64,000 nt of DNA, from assembly GCA_949130495.1 (NCBI GenBank), contig OX422219.1, positions 265,283,111 to 265,347,110 on the forward strand. The letters are read 5' to 3'. How positions within the stretch are numbered: position 1 is the first letter of the stretch; every line of letters begins with the position of its first letter. The DNA is from Sambucus nigra (lineage: Eukaryota; Streptophyta; Magnoliopsida; Dipsacales; Adoxaceae). This document shows, in pieces, positions 12,190 through 24,834 of this stretch. Both the position numbers and the translations under genes were made by a program. Under the pieces are notes generated by a model. That model was not told the DNA's origin. It worked only from the letters and a program-made list of their open reading frames with translations, and did no database searches.

Positions 12190-13950
12190 ATTATTCAGTC
12201 TTGACTAAATACTCTACTTGCTCTTGCAAACTAGAAAACTCTCTATGGTCATGTGTGGGAGCATGTGGAGTAACACGCATGGGAGTGCACATAGGAACAT
12301 ATGTGGGAACTCGTGTGGGAGGATACCAGGGAGTATGCAAGTGAGAAACTCTCCTCATCTTAAAATAAAACTCTCTAATGTGACCTCTTCGTTTGCAACG
12401 AGAATAAACATAAAAGGGATTGTGTCCACTTTGCTCATAATGATTAGGATGAGCTCTACTATATGGGTTAAAATGAGGGCCATAAGGATCCAATACAAAC
12501 TCAGGAATCGTCTCGGGTGCGGCATAAGAAGTGGATTCACCATCATAACCAATTCCTTACCTCTCAATGTTACCCATCGCAGGACTGAGGAGAATCTAAC
12601 CTTCTTAAACGTGTCCTCTAATGTGACCTTGACCTCCCGGGAACATTCGAGATTAATCTCGAGTTTGGATACATAGGCTTTAAGTTTCTCACGAGTCTCC
12701 AATGTATCTCATAGATCAATCATAAGACTAACCACTGTGTTGGTCAAATCGATCTTCCCCGTACCGATAATAATCATCTGCTCATATAAAGAAACCTTGA
12801 TTTCTCGAGTTGACTCACCGATGCCTCACACTATTTCAAGCCTTTCACCTCCATCACTAAATCACACACCCTAAGAGATAAATATTTATTAAGCCTTTTA
12901 TTTTTTAAAGTCTCGATGTAAAGTTAGCTAAATGCTTTTTAGAGTCAACTTTCTTCCTCACTAAAATTTTTTCACTTACTCTCACTCTTTGTATAATGAT
13001 TCGAAACATCGTCGAGGCTTTCACGTTTAGAAATTTCCTCATCGGTGTGGGACAAACTAGAAGTACTCACATTACTGGCCATGAATGTAGTGAAGTTAGG
13101 TTCATATGGTGATTCATCCCAGGAATCCACCGACTCGACATCACTATCTCTAAGAGTGGCCTTATGTGTAACTTTCTCGCCCTATCTCTTTAGTCTAGTG
13201 AAACATTCATGTGCCTTGTGACCTTTTCCCTCATATTTATAGCATCTCACTTCATCTTTCACACAAAAATTCTTGCCCTCATTCCAATTTTCATTTTTCT
13301 CAAAAATCTATTCTTTGGAATAATGTTCTTTTTTAAATTTAAGAAGTTTTTTGAAATTTTTCGCAAAGAGGGAAAAATCATCCATCTTAAAATAAAATTC
13401 CGACTCAGAATCATAACCTTTTTCTTTCTTTATTTGGACTAAGCCTTCAAACAAATCCCTATTTCCTTTTTCTTAATAGTTTTAGGAAATATATCAATTT
13501 GATATATTTGAAGGTATCTTACGAGTTCTTCCAACCTCATGTATCTAAAATTTCCAATTAATTCAAGATAGTGACTTTAGAGATAAAATGGGTCGTAAGT
13601 GGTCTCAAATTCTTCTTAACTACACGCGTCTCTAGAATTTTCTCACCTCAATTAAAACTAGAGTTTATAATGTCCAACAAACGTGCTTAAAACTAATAAA
13701 AAAATTCGTACTCTAGCGTAGTAATAGTCTCAAACTGTGTGGTGAGGTTTTGAAGCTTAAGCTTTCAAAACGTTGGCACCCTCGTGAGTGAGCTGGAGGG
13801 CATCTTACACTTCTTTAGACATAGTGCACATCATAATGAGGCAGAACTCGTCAAGGGTTACGGTTCCAGAAATAGTACCTAAGCAGTTGAGTTATAAATA
13901 CTCCATTTACATTCATCCTCCGTCCAAGCAGTGATGGGTCTAAGACTTTC
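12190..13950 (-). pseudogene. SIRE-like Ty1/copia gag remnant
   Basis: Minus-strand reading from 13900: LDEFCLIMMCTMSKEV and DALQLTHEGAN match the copia gag core (...AKE-x-W-DxLQ-x-THEG). A zinc knuckle follows near 13200-13246, CYKYEGKGHKAHEC, a C-x2-C-x4-H-x4-C motif whose second Cys is now Tyr. Next comes an acidic stretch with SDVESVDSWDESPYEPN. Further down, 12360-12420 reads YSRCKRRGHIREFYFKM, a second knuckle of the 'CxxCGxxGHIRPxCFKL' kind seen in SIRE/Maximus elements, also with Cys replaced by Tyr. Gag forms the virus-like particle in which reverse transcription takes place. Many stops and frame changes show it is dead. A partial second copy is at 17100-18085. Confidence 0.75.
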
Positions 13951-14156
13951 GACATTGTCGTTAGTCACAATGGATGGTGTTCACCCTCTTTCACAGAAAG
14001 TCCAAACTCTTTCATCAATTTCTTTGATCTTATCCTAACTTTCCAGTAAGCATAGTTTGACCCACAAAAAATTAGTAGCCTTTTAAACAAATTATCCATA
14101 AAATCCAAATTGTTAAAGATCACCAATTCACAAAATTGATATATTTTTTTTCAAAA

Positions 14157-14281
14157 GGATCACACAATATTTTAGTGCAACCGTCTTTGATACCAATATG
14201 AAAAAAATTGGTATCTCAAAAGAAAATCCATAGAAATTAGGATCACGCGATATTTTAGTGTAACTTGCTTAGATACTAATT
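14157..14281 (-). other. Primer-binding region of the copia element, duplicated
   Basis: CTTTGATACCAAT (14185-14197) is, on the minus strand, ATTGGTATCAAAG, close to the initiator-Met tRNA binding site TGGTATCAGAGC used by copia elements. A second, more eroded copy (CTTAGATACTAAT, 14268-14280) abuts the LTR. Each is preceded by GGATCACxCxATATTTTAGT, so about 83 bp containing the site has been duplicated. The position just inside the LTR is as expected for a minus-strand element. Confidence 0.6.
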
Positions 14282-15759
14282 TGAGAATGCTGGGATTCTA
14301 TGGAATTATTTGTATTTTAGTTTGCCAAAAATAAATCCTATTTTACCAAATTTTCTCTTTGATTAATTTAAGTGTGCATATAAAGATGTGATCTAAATTT
14401 TAATTTAGCAAACCAAGCATGCAAAATAACACGAGGAAGTAAGGAAAAATTCATAAAAGGGTAAAACCTATATTTAACACTATTAAGTAATTGATAGTCA
14501 ATCGACTTACAAACTACTTAGATCGATGAAGTATAATGCGCAGAATCTTAGATTTCTTCTACAAAAAATGACCTAGTCCAGAGTCATCCATAGGAAACAA
14601 CCTTCCCTTGGTATCCACCGATCCTTCTTCTTCTTCTTCAGTAGTGAAACCTCTGTTCCATGAATTAGTAGTAGATATTTCTCTCTACAAAGTTTTTTGA
14701 ACTAGAAATATTCTTCATGATTTAGTAAAGTGATCTTTATATTTGCAAGGGGTTTGGAATAATTATAGAAGAGTTTGATATAATAAAGGGAACTCAAAAA
14801 GGGTGAAAAAATATTTCAAAAAGATTTCTTAGAGACTTAAATATCGTTTCTGTTTTTATAAGGAAGTTCATTACAAAGGAATAAATACAAGAGATTTGGA
14901 TTAGATATATTAAAAAGAAAATATTGCACGTTCATTCGAATGATAGGTACCTCGTTCAAACGATACACCCATTTTCATTTGATCAGGTATTTAACGACAT
15001 ATCGAACGAGATTAAAGTGAATGATGAATAAGACCTCATTTGAACGTTTGAAGGACCCGTTCTAATGACACATCCTATCTCGTTTGAAATGATTCTAATG
15101 AGGTTTCAAATGGGATTCCCGAGCTTATCGAAAGGCAACATTCCAGATTTCATTCAAACCAAGAGAAATCGTGCTAACAACATAGTGTCTTTCGTTCGAA
15201 CGACAAGTTATTCTCGTTCTAAAGAGATAGCAAGTTTTTCAAAGTTTTATTTACAAACGTTTTCAAACCATTTTGAAAAAAAAAACACTTAAAAATTCAG
15301 AAACCCCTAGAAAAATAAAGCTTTACCAAATGCATCCATAACTTCTTTTAAAGTTGTTGTGACATACAATTCTTCAATCTTCCACAAGTCTTCAATTTAG
15401 TCTTCAAATAAGTACAAGTCTTGAAGGTGCAGTGTAGGTGTAACATGAGAAGCCAAAATAAAAAAATAAACTGAGAAATTATAAAACTTGCTCTTATAAA
15501 TATCCCCCTTTGGCTATTCCGGTACAAAATACAATCCGATGACAAATTGAATCCTAAAGACGAATACTAAAAATACCCTTCCCAAATAAAGAAATGAAAA
15601 TGCATTCTCATAAAAGTCTTCAATTGAAATTGATCTTCAGTTTCGCTAGCTTTGTCTTTATCTTGTACGGGTTCAACTAATCATTATCTTGGCAAAATAT
15701 CCAACACACATAAGACAAACAAAATAACGTGATGCATACGAGTTTTAAAAGAGAAATAA
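14282..15759 (-). repeat. LTR 2 of SIRE-like copia elements
   Basis: Homologous along its length to 9538-10782, with an additional 240-bp block (14449-14690) that carries CTTCTTCTTCTTC and TAGTAGTAGATATTTCTC. It is bounded on the left by the primer-binding region and on the right by a second purine tract. As the LTR shared by two internal regions it marks a tandem element array. Confidence 0.75.
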
Positions 15760-15780
15760 CCCCCCCCCCCCTCAAATTTT
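15760..15780 (-). other. Polypurine tract 2 with a 12-base C run
   Basis: The plus strand has 12 consecutive C at 15760-15771; the minus strand reads TTGAGGGGGGGGGGGG. It lies at the same place relative to LTR 2 as the tract at 10783-10812 does to LTR 1. Its length may be affected by sequencing error. Confidence 0.6.
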
Positions 15781-17099
15781 TCTTCAACTCTTCATCCGTA
15801 ATAGACAACAGAGTAGAAACTAATTTTGAATATAAGCATCTCATGAAGAAGAAAGATATCATCACGAAGATAATAAATCAACGCACATGTAATGATAATC
15901 TCAAAAGGATAATAAGAAGGAAACTTGGAGTTGATATGCCTCTATTTTTGAAATTTTTCAAAATTTTCAAGTATAAGTATAAAAAATACATATAGGTACA
16001 AAATAAATAGTCACCATGAAATAACACTAAAATATCCGAATCGTGATAACGGAGTGTAATTGTGTGAACATTTTCCATAGGCAAATCAATATAAACATTC
16101 ATAACATTGGTGCACGAGGTCATGAGACACTTCTAAAGAAAGAACTAAAAGTTTACCTTACGTGTAAAAATAGTGAACTCATATGAAATTGACACAACTT
16201 AATCAATATAATGTTTCTCACACTAATAACGCCAAATTATTTAAAAAAATTCAAGAAAGCCCATTGTGCAAACTAATTTATCTTCTAATTTATAACTCCA
16301 TCAAAATCTCTCATATATAAGAATTCACTCTCAAATATTGTGAAGAAATCTTAATGCTTATGTGCAGCAACGCATCAATGAATATCGAGGCACTTCTATT
16401 TTTATGTGCCTCTAATCTTTTTAGGTTCTTTTATACAAATGATGGCTTTTAACACAAGGAATATTTTTATCTTTGGTAGTCCCTTTCTATTGCTTAACAT
16501 ATAAAAATACTTTTCAAAAAAATGAAGTTTGGGGAATGGTTGTTACATGCACAACGTATCCCTTTCACATTTGGTTCGTTATTAAGAAGAATTGAGATGA
16601 GAACATCGTATTTGAGAAATGACAAGAAAGCACAATGTTCATAAAGCTCAAGCATGTGTGCAATAAAGGTGACAAGGAGTCTAACATGTATAAAGTAATA
16701 ATCAAATATCAACATAATGATATCCTCACATTATTAAGCACAATACTGAAACAAAGGCATATCTCAAAACACTACGAAAAAGTCACGTGAATGGATGGAA
16801 TGTGGGGATGATCCGAATATCTCAAATGTTCATTCATATTCAGTGAAAAGTTGAAAATATAAAACTCCTTTTGTCTTTTTTCAAAATTTCATCCAAGATA
16901 AAATATTTTTCACCTTTTTCATCTTTTTCATAAAAACAAAATATCTTTTTGTGATTTTTTATATTTTTTTCCAAAAAAAATAAAACCCTTTTTGTAATTT
17001 TTCAAATATTTAAAAAAGAAAAAATATTAATACAATGATAATACAATCTAGAAATAGGGATATAAGATATGAACATGATAACCTATTCTAGAAATAAGT
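15781..17099. other. Second copy of the copia internal noncoding part
   Basis: Collinear with 10813-12189, sharing for example ATCAACGCACATGTAATGAT, CATAACATTGGTGCACGAGG and AAAGTCACGTGAATGGATGG. No pol motif is visible. The copies differ by many substitutions and small indels. Confidence 0.7.
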
Positions 17100-18085
17100 C
17101 TCAACCTTAATCATTAGACCTCGAGGAGTTCTCAAAAAGGGAAGACATCCCATGAAATTTCTCTATAAAATATTGTGATGTCTTGGGTAAATACTCCACT
17201 TTCTCTCGAAAACTACAATGATGTGCGGGAGCATATGGAGTAAGACGTGTGGGATTGCATGCGAGAACATTTGTAAGAACTCGCCTGGGAACATACCGAG
17301 GAACACGTATGTGAGAAACTCTCTGTAGCTTAAAACAAACTCTCTTAGGTGTATTTTGCAATGGGAACAAACATAAATGGTCTTGTGTCCACCTTACTCA
17401 AAACGTCTAGGATGAGCTCTCCTAGGTGGGTTAGGACATGGTCCATAATGATCCATCACAAACTAGTGAATCTGCTCGGGTGCGGCATGAGAAGTGGATG
17501 CTTTATTAAAACCAATTCCTTACCTCTAAATGTAACCTAACATGGGACTGAGGAGCATCTTCCCAACCTTCTTAGATGTGTCTTGAAAAGTTACCTTAAC
17601 CTCCCGTGCACTTTCGAGATCAATCTCGAGTTAGGATACACGAGCTGCAAGTTTCTCACGAGTCTCCAATGAACTTGATGATTGCTCTTAAGACTTGCCA
17701 CGGTTTTGGTCAACTCGGTCTTCTCCCTACTGACAATAATCAAGTACTCAAATAAAGAAACCTTCACCTTCTCGATTTAACTCATCGATGCCTCACTCTC
17801 TCAAAACTTTCACCACCTTCTCTAAATCACACGCCCTAAGATATAAATAGTTATTATGTTTTTTCGTGTTTAAAGTCTCGATGTAAAGATCAGTAAATGC
17901 TTTTTGGAGTCCACCTTCTCCCTCACTCAAATTCTCTTTCTCACTCTTTCACGTCTAGAAATGTCCTCATCGGCATGGGACAAACTAGAAGCACTCACAT
18001 GAATGGCCATGAACTCGGTGAAGTTAGGTTTATGTGGTGATTTATCCCTGGAATCCACTGACTCGACTTCATTATCGCTAAAAGT
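17100..18085 (-). pseudogene. Second, truncated SIRE-like gag remnant
   Basis: Homologous to 12150-13150. The minus strand shows the CFKLQRVSHIRVPRYVP phrase after the former second zinc knuckle (17280-17345) and, near 18000-18080, the acidic stretch after the first knuckle. Homology stops at 18085, inside gag, where the sequence jumps into an LTR fragment. The capsid core and first knuckle of this copy are therefore deleted. Confidence 0.65.
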
Positions 18086-18165
18086 CATGAAGGTGTAGTT
18101 TTAGTGTGACGGGATGAGCCAAAATAATAAATAAACTGAGCAATTATAAAACTTTCTCTTACATG
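18086..18165 (-). repeat. LTR 3 fragment of the copia array
   Basis: ATAAACTGAGCAATTATAAA with flanks matches the interior of LTR 1 (about 10440-10525) and LTR 2 (about 15420-15505). It joins gag remnant on the left and Tat RNase H sequence on the right, so both edges are deletion or insertion junctions. Confidence 0.6.
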
Positions 18166-20030
18166 GATCACCCGTAAGTTCTATCATTACAAGATGTCCT
18201 TAACCATATGGCTCGTCTCCAAGATGGACCCCTTGAAATACCTATTCGAGAAACTTTCTCTCTAGCTGGATGGCCAACTGGCTACTGAACTTGTCCAAAT
18301 TCTAAATGACATGCATTATATAAAAATCCACTAAAGGACGAGCCATATCGGACATTCTCACATTACAGTCCTTATCGAGTGTAGAAGAATAAAATGAGGC
18401 AGAATTCATGGATAATGACCCTTTTGCATTAGATCATAGATAAACATGGGAACACTACTTTGATGGGGTCGCCAAATAAATAGGGTTTGGGATAGAAATG
18501 CTCTTAATATACCCCGTTTCATGTCGAATCCCCATTGCTATGAAAATCACTTTGAGTGAACCAATAATGTGGTTGAATACTAGGATCGCATCACATGTTT
18601 TAAAATTTCCTTGGAAATAGTAATCATCGAACTGAAAGCCTATGGAGACTCAAGCCTAGTCATCACTAAGATAATATGGAAATGAAGAACCCTAGATAAT
18701 AAAATACAAACTTACCGTGCCTACTTAGAAGAGGTAGATTCTCGATTTGAGCGTTAAAAATTCTATTTTATCCCCAAGGCTAGGAACAACTTTGCGAATG
18801 CACTCGCCACCCTAGACTCGATGATAGGCATTACAGATGGAACTATGGAGATCATCTTCACCATAAGAATCTGAAGCACCCCTTTACACTGCTTTGAGAT
18901 CAACGCCTTCGATGAAAATATAGTAAAGCCTACAATATTGTACTTTAAAATATGAAGTTTGTTAAACAATAACCATTATCCATTAAACTCCATTCTGAAT
19001 GATCCATTTTCCCTAAGGCGATGAGCAATACAGTTCATAATCTATGGAGACAAACTCTACAAGAGAGGATTCGATGGAGTGCACTTAAGATGCATCACAT
19101 GAGATGAGACCATTAAAACTATGGATAAATTTCATAATAGTAAGTGTGTAACACACATGATAAGGCATCCTACTAGACCACCATATAGAAAGAATAAATG
19201 GATTATGTCAAGAAGGGCCACAAATGTAAAATATATGCCCAATGACAACATTTGCCTCCCGAAGAGCTCTATTGTGTGACCTCACCCTTCTCCACCCGGG
19301 GTATAAATATCATAGGCATGTAACTCATATAGACTCCACTGGGCACGAATTCATCTTCGTCTCCGTCATCTACTTCAACAAATGAGTTAAAGTTGAATAT
19401 TTTTTTATTCTCAATGCCAAGAAAGTGGCAAAGTTCATATACCAAAACATCATCTACTGGTTCGGAAAGAGAGGTCTTTAGTATGTTACATGAATACGAG
19501 ATCACTCGGCATTAATCTTCCCCATATAGACCTCAAACTAACAAAGGAGTCAAAGTTACAAATAAAAAGGCAAAAGTAACATCCACAATATGATATAGAC
19601 CTACAATGACTAGTCAAATAAACTCTCGTACGCCCTCTAGGGTTACCTCACTACAAAAACAAACTCGATAGGGGACACCCTATACTTACTGGTTTATTGC
19701 ATGGAAGTATTCCTACCTATAGAACTCGAAATACCCTTGCTTCGGGTCAGGATTGAAAGTTAAGTTATTAAAAGTGACTAAGTACAAGCCCACTATGATG
19801 AACTAGATCTCCTCGATGAGAGAAGACTAAATGACTCTGATCACAATCAAGGATACATGCAACGGATCTCCCAAGAACTTAATAATAGGGTCAAGAAGCG
19901 CAACATACAAGAAAGAGAGACCTAGGCTTGAAGAAAAATCTTGAACCTTCACGAACTCTCAGAGGAAAATTTGTGCCCAACTAGGGAGGACCTTACCTTG
20001 TCACCAAAATAAAAATTAGATAGGGAATCT
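18166..20030 (+). pseudogene. Tat/Ogre-lineage RNase H-integrase remnant
   Basis: Plus-strand blocks in pol order: DPLKYLFEKLSL (18220-18260, the end of the first RNase H and connection region), then the second, archaeal-type RNase H with NNVVEY (18570) and YGDSSLVITKIIWK (18635-18680), YLEEVDSRFER, and FANALATLDSMIGI (18795-18830). The integrase follows: LYKRGFDGVHLRC (19050), GHKCQIYAQ (19215-19240), PFSTRGINIIGM (19285-19320), VAKFIYQNIIYWFG (19425-19465), and the late region to about 20020. This second RNase H is the hallmark of Tat elements. Stops and frameshifts occur throughout. RT and protease are missing; they were lost at the junction with the copia array at 18165. Confidence 0.8.
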
Positions 20031-21289
20031 ACCTTAGTTAATCTTGATGGAGTTATGCTTTCCCAACCTTTCAATTTTGACCGATTAAAGAAACTATTTT
20101 GTTAAGCCTGCTTATGGAAAAGGGAAAGAAACTAATTCAAAACGAAAAAAAATTAAGCATAAAAGGAAGGGAAAACTGCATGGACCCCAAACACCTTCCT
20201 AGCCTTACATCAAAATGCCCACTTGATTTAACAACCCCTCATTTGAAGTCAACTAAAAACTTTGGGCCCCTAACTTATCATTTTGACAGAAGTACATGGA
20301 CATGATACGCTAAAATATTATGCCACACATTCAAAATACCTACATAATGTTATTTTTTGAATCATAGATATGTAGGTAACCTGAGATATCATTTTGAGCC
20401 CAATTTAAATGAACACAAAACACCCTTCCATGAGAAAACCAAATCTATGGTCATTATGCCATTCCTCCTAAGGAGTCAACACAATTTGAACTGGCTAAAC
20501 GTAAAGTAATCAAATAGTTCCCTAAGGCATTTTGGAACTCCACAAAGTTATCCTTATTTCAGAAACAATGCATAATGGCTAATGTCCCGAGTCGAGATAA
20601 GGCTACCATGAAGGGCACCACCCCCGCACCCATTCCCAAAATAAAAATTAAAACACCCTCCCCAAACATCATACCCCACGAGATCAAAGTCACCAATAGC
20701 CATACTCATAAAGGGCTTCCCACAAATGGGCCCCCTTTATCTTAGCTAAAAATATGGTAGTCAGACTCTAAGACAACAACAACAACAAGAAAGAATGTCC
20801 AAGCTCTCATAAGTAAGGAAAGGAAGTCTTCCCCTCCACAGGCTGGTAAGGAGAAGTAACAATATACCAGCAAAATATACAACTACCTGCCTTTAAAAGA
20901 AGAGTTTAAAAAAGACACGGCACAAGTAATTTACAAATTAGCATGTTTCTCTCTATCTCTATCTCTTTCCTCTATTTTTACGATAAATAAAATATTATAA
21001 GCCCACTATGTTCAGTTGTAAACTTCATTATTTACCCTCTAATTTATGTTTCACCATGAATTTTATATTAATTCATCATTACCAATCACGTTCATTATTT
21101 TCTTCCATAAAAGGTACAAAATGAATATGCAATAACAAATGCAAAATAATAAATTAAAATAGGAAAAACACAACAATCCAACAGAGATTCCTCAAAAACT
21201 GACTAACAAATATTCACATCCAAAAGGTGTAAATACAGAGAGCGAGTCAAATATATAAAGCGCTGGGGACAACCTCCCCATAGTAATCT
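20031..21289. other. Post-pol spacer of the Tat remnant
   Basis: No coding blocks recognised. The stretch corresponds to the noncoding region between integrase and antisense gene in the complete Tat element of this window. It contains an ACAACAACAACAACAAGAA run (20776) and TCTCTATCTCTATCTC (20951). Confidence 0.35.
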
Positions 21290-23420
21290 AAATCAAACCT
21301 CTTTCTCATCATGATGGGGATTTTTATCCCACTCCTACTCATCACCTATATCACCATCATCTGTCTCCGTACCTTTCTGAGGAATAAGGCCGCACTTAGT
21401 CAAGGGAGGAGACATAATACTAACTGTGGGAGGATTCACGAACATGGTGAATGGATATGAAACCTCCGTAAGAAATATGGGTACGTGATCATGACATTAA
21501 AGACTGAGTTCGTGACCTATTAAAATCCACGGTACCAAAAATGCTTGACTGGGCCAACCATTGGTAGGATGAGGACTAAAAGGACAATATCTGGTGGAGA
21601 CTAGACATAGGGAACACCACCTCCTAAGACCAAATTACACAAAATAAAAGGAACAATCAGTGTGAGTAAAAAGAATATATGGGGAAAACGTATTAAAGGA
21701 AAATTATATCGCATCACTACCTAAAAATTCACATAGACAACTGGTCAATTGATCGAGGATTTCCATCGATTGTGGACTATAAATGGATGTCGACACACTC
21801 TCCTAAAGGGTCCTTAGATCAGTAGGCAAAAAGCAAAGGGACACCCTATGGAGGCGAGCATATCCCTAGGAAGTGCCTCCCTCCCAGCCTCACCCATGAA
21901 CTCCCTCCTTCATCTCCCTCAACCTTTATCTGATCGTACGAACCCTCTCATCGTCCTCTTAGACTATTGCCACGGATATCCTCGTGGGAGACTCCATATA
22001 CACAATACGAGTTGTAGTAGACTTATCATCCTGGATCCTACCCTCCTCCAAACCCACGGCATGTGTCTCGGACAACATGGCATTTATCTCATTTTGGGTA
22101 CACCATGCCTTGACCTCCATTCACCCCAAACTAGGACACGAGGGAAAATCCCTTTCCACTGTAGAATCCACTATTTGGGAGGTCTCTCCCATATCCATAA
22201 TCCTCCATCAAAAGGAGTTTTCCCAGGTCCCCTGAGATGAGAAATCTCGCCCACCTCCATACCCTAAAAACCCAATAATGTATATACTAAAGGTTTTGTG
22301 TCCTCAAGCCTCAAGTTTAACTCCATCCCTATCCTATTATAATCCCCAACAAACATTCTCTACCCTCGATAGGTCAACCGACACATCCATAAAAAGTTTC
22401 TTTATCCCAATATCTTCATCGTGACCCTCCACCCCATCATCAAAGTTCCCTTCATCCTCAAACTCATCCTCAACCATGTTGTTCTCTAAAATGGCCATAG
22501 TCATGCCACCACCTCCCTCAACTGATGTCCCAGGTGTTTTCCCTAAAAATCCCCTATCTATTAAGGGCCCTCAAAATATCCTCTAGCGCCTCCTAAACTC
22601 CTTTTGTGGCCACCTGATCCCTCCTAGCATGACTGGCTCCCCCACCTCGGGAGTTGCCCTGACTAGTACCAATAAAACCTCTAGGGACATAGGGGTAGGC
22701 ATCGTCATCACCCTCCTCTATATAAATTACTTATAATCAAATACACTTCTAAGAAAAAAGAAGCAATAACCCTATCCCAGAATAATTGATGTTCCTCATC
22801 TGCTAATCCCTCGACATGCCTCATAAGACAAATAGGAGGGAAATGTACCTATGATGAAAGGTCATGTAGGTACTACATCATCACATTCTACCCCAAGTAA
22901 AAGAGGGACCCATAAGGGTCCTCTAAGAGAAACCTCTAACCGAACATCACGCATACATCTTCACTCAAATCTATCATATGGAGGGTCAAGTCCTAAGTCA
23001 CATGAAAAAGAAAAAATGAAAAAAATGAAAAAAAAATACAAAAAATACTTGATTTATCAAAGAGAGGGAAAATGGAAATAAGATATCTATAATACAGCTT
23101 ACCCTTTATTCTAACATATCCCTCACGTACATCCTCGATGTATCCTGAAGCTACCAAGTTTCCCCACGTATACCTAGGGATGATAGGGAAAATCTTGTCC
23201 ATCGACTCCATAATCCTAGGCCTCCCAGTGACCAGAGCCATAGAGTCAGAAAAACCATAACTGTCCAAGAAAAACAAAATATAACATATGTAATAAAGAA
23301 GCAACATCTAAGTGAGACAAGTAAAAACTAACAGATTCGTACCTCCCATAAATAAGAAAAACTTGTGAAATTATCAATAGAAAACCTCAAATAGAGGGAC
23401 ATGGACGGGAATATCCGTAA
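21290..23420 (-). pseudogene. Spliced antisense gene remnant downstream of Tat pol
   Basis: The clearest exon is 23260-23103 (minus), reading YGFSDSMALVTGRPRIMES and continuing with PRYTWGNLVASGYIEDVREG. It is bordered by plant-like introns: donor GTACGA and acceptor CTTGGACAG (23342-23261, 82 bp), and donor GTAAGC with acceptor GACTTAG after a T-rich tract (23102-22993, 110 bp). The upstream exon ends with frame FLIYG-S across the first junction. Downstream fragments (22800-21300) include EEHQLFWDRVIASFFLEVY and Asp/Glu-rich stretches. I do not recognise the protein family. Position and strand match the antisense gene of the complete Tat element. Confidence 0.45.
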
Positions 23421-24183
23421 TACCTTGACTCTTGAATATATTATTACATGATACTACGATATTTTTGACGTAAGGTTTTATGAGAAATGTATTTGCATGG
23501 GTTTATGTATGTATTACGAGCATTAAATACGTGTTGCATGGCGTTGCATGCATGGGTTGCATGCAAGAGTTAACAATAAAATTTTACATAAATTTTTCAC
23601 CGGGAATACTTTAATATATATTAATTAGTGTGTACTACTTGATGGACCAAGTTTTTACAAAGTCTCATAAATAAAAATGGATATTTTATTTAAAGAATAA
23701 TTATTGAGCAAAAAGGTTGCTTTGCATTCGAGGTACAAATATTATTCGGATAAATAATATTTTGGGATATTATTAATAAACTATATCTTTGTATGTATAC
23801 CTTTGATTTTATATGAACTAGCTAGTATAAGAAATAGTGTTAAGTAATTAAATTAAATAAATTATTAAGGTAACCCTGAGTGGAAATTAGTATTATAGGA
23901 GTATTATTTGGATATTGATTGTGTATTTATGGCGATAATGATAGAGATGTATGGGTGTAAATATAAAAGTTGATAGTTAAGTACTATTTGACAATTTTGA
24001 ACACAATATTGGAGTACAATATTATTATTTTTATAAAAGTGAATATATGAGACTCACTATGTTAGGAGTTAAAAATACAAAATAAGTAAAGATTTTTATT
24101 GCAACAATTCTAGAGGTATGATAATCATAAAATACTATATTTTGGTAAAATTGTATCATTTTGTGAGAAAAATATTTTTTTTG
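23421..24183. other. AT-rich sequence, nothing recognised
   Basis: No coding frame or repeat unit was identified. It flanks the insertion site of the protein-less LTR element and shares its AT-rich style with 29696-30590 on the other side. It may be an LTR of an older element. Confidence 0.3.
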
Positions 24184-24188
24184 GTCAA
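24184..24188. repeat. Target-site duplication GTCAA, left
   Basis: GTCAA directly precedes the 5' LTR and recurs at 29691-29695 directly after the 3' LTR. A 5-bp duplication is the usual footprint of gypsy-type integrase. Confidence 0.9.
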
Positions 24189-24831
24189 TGTTAATGCAAA
24201 AATTCTCCATCTACGAGGACCAATCAGAAAAGGACACATGTCATCCTACGTGGAAATATTCGACATCCGAGGAGAGTTGGTCGGCACCCGAGGAGTATTA
24301 GTCGGAACCCGAGGAGAGTTGATCAGTACCCGAGGAAAATTAGTTGGCACCCGATGAGAGTTGGTCGGCATACCAACCATGAAGATCAAAGGATAACTAT
24401 GCATTTAATGTGCATTAATGAAGATGGCAGCGCATTTAATGAGCCTTAATGTACATTTATACTGTATTAATAGATGACAACACATAGCATACCAAGCAAT
24501 TCAATAATTAGATTCGTTGAATGTAGACATAAATGTCTACATACAATGAATCTCTTGATCTCCCATCACTATAAATACATGTATCCCCTTAGCCAAAAGG
24601 GAGAGATCCAAGAGAACCTAGAAACCCCATACACAAGATACGCATCCTTTCTCTCTCTACACCCTATGGTGCTATTATAAACCCCTGGGAATAAAATAAC
24701 AGTGGACGTAGGCTTTATTCATAGCCGAACCACTTTAAAAATCTTTGTCTCTCATGTGCTTGATTGGATTGCTTCTATCTATTTATCTGTGATCATAAAA
24801 ATGGGATTCGGTCCAGTTTTTTGCATCAACA
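24189..24831 (+). repeat. 5' LTR of the protein-less element (643 bp)
   Basis: Starts TGTTAATGC and ends GCATCAACA. It contains about 4.7 copies of a 21-bp unit (24268-24375, core GGCACCCGAGGAG), a TATA box at 24570-24577 (TATAAATA) and, near the end, GTGGACGTAGGC followed by CCGAACCACT, which resembles the end of the Tat LTR. The LTR supplies promoter and polyadenylation signals. Confidence 0.9.
24570..24577 (+). promoter_or_regulatory. TATA box in the 5' LTR
   Basis: CACTATAAATACATG lies 262 bases before the LTR end; transcription would start about 30 bases downstream near GCCAAAAGGGAGAGATCC. The same box is at 29429-29436 in the 3' LTR. Confidence 0.65.
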
Positions 24832-24834
24832 GAT

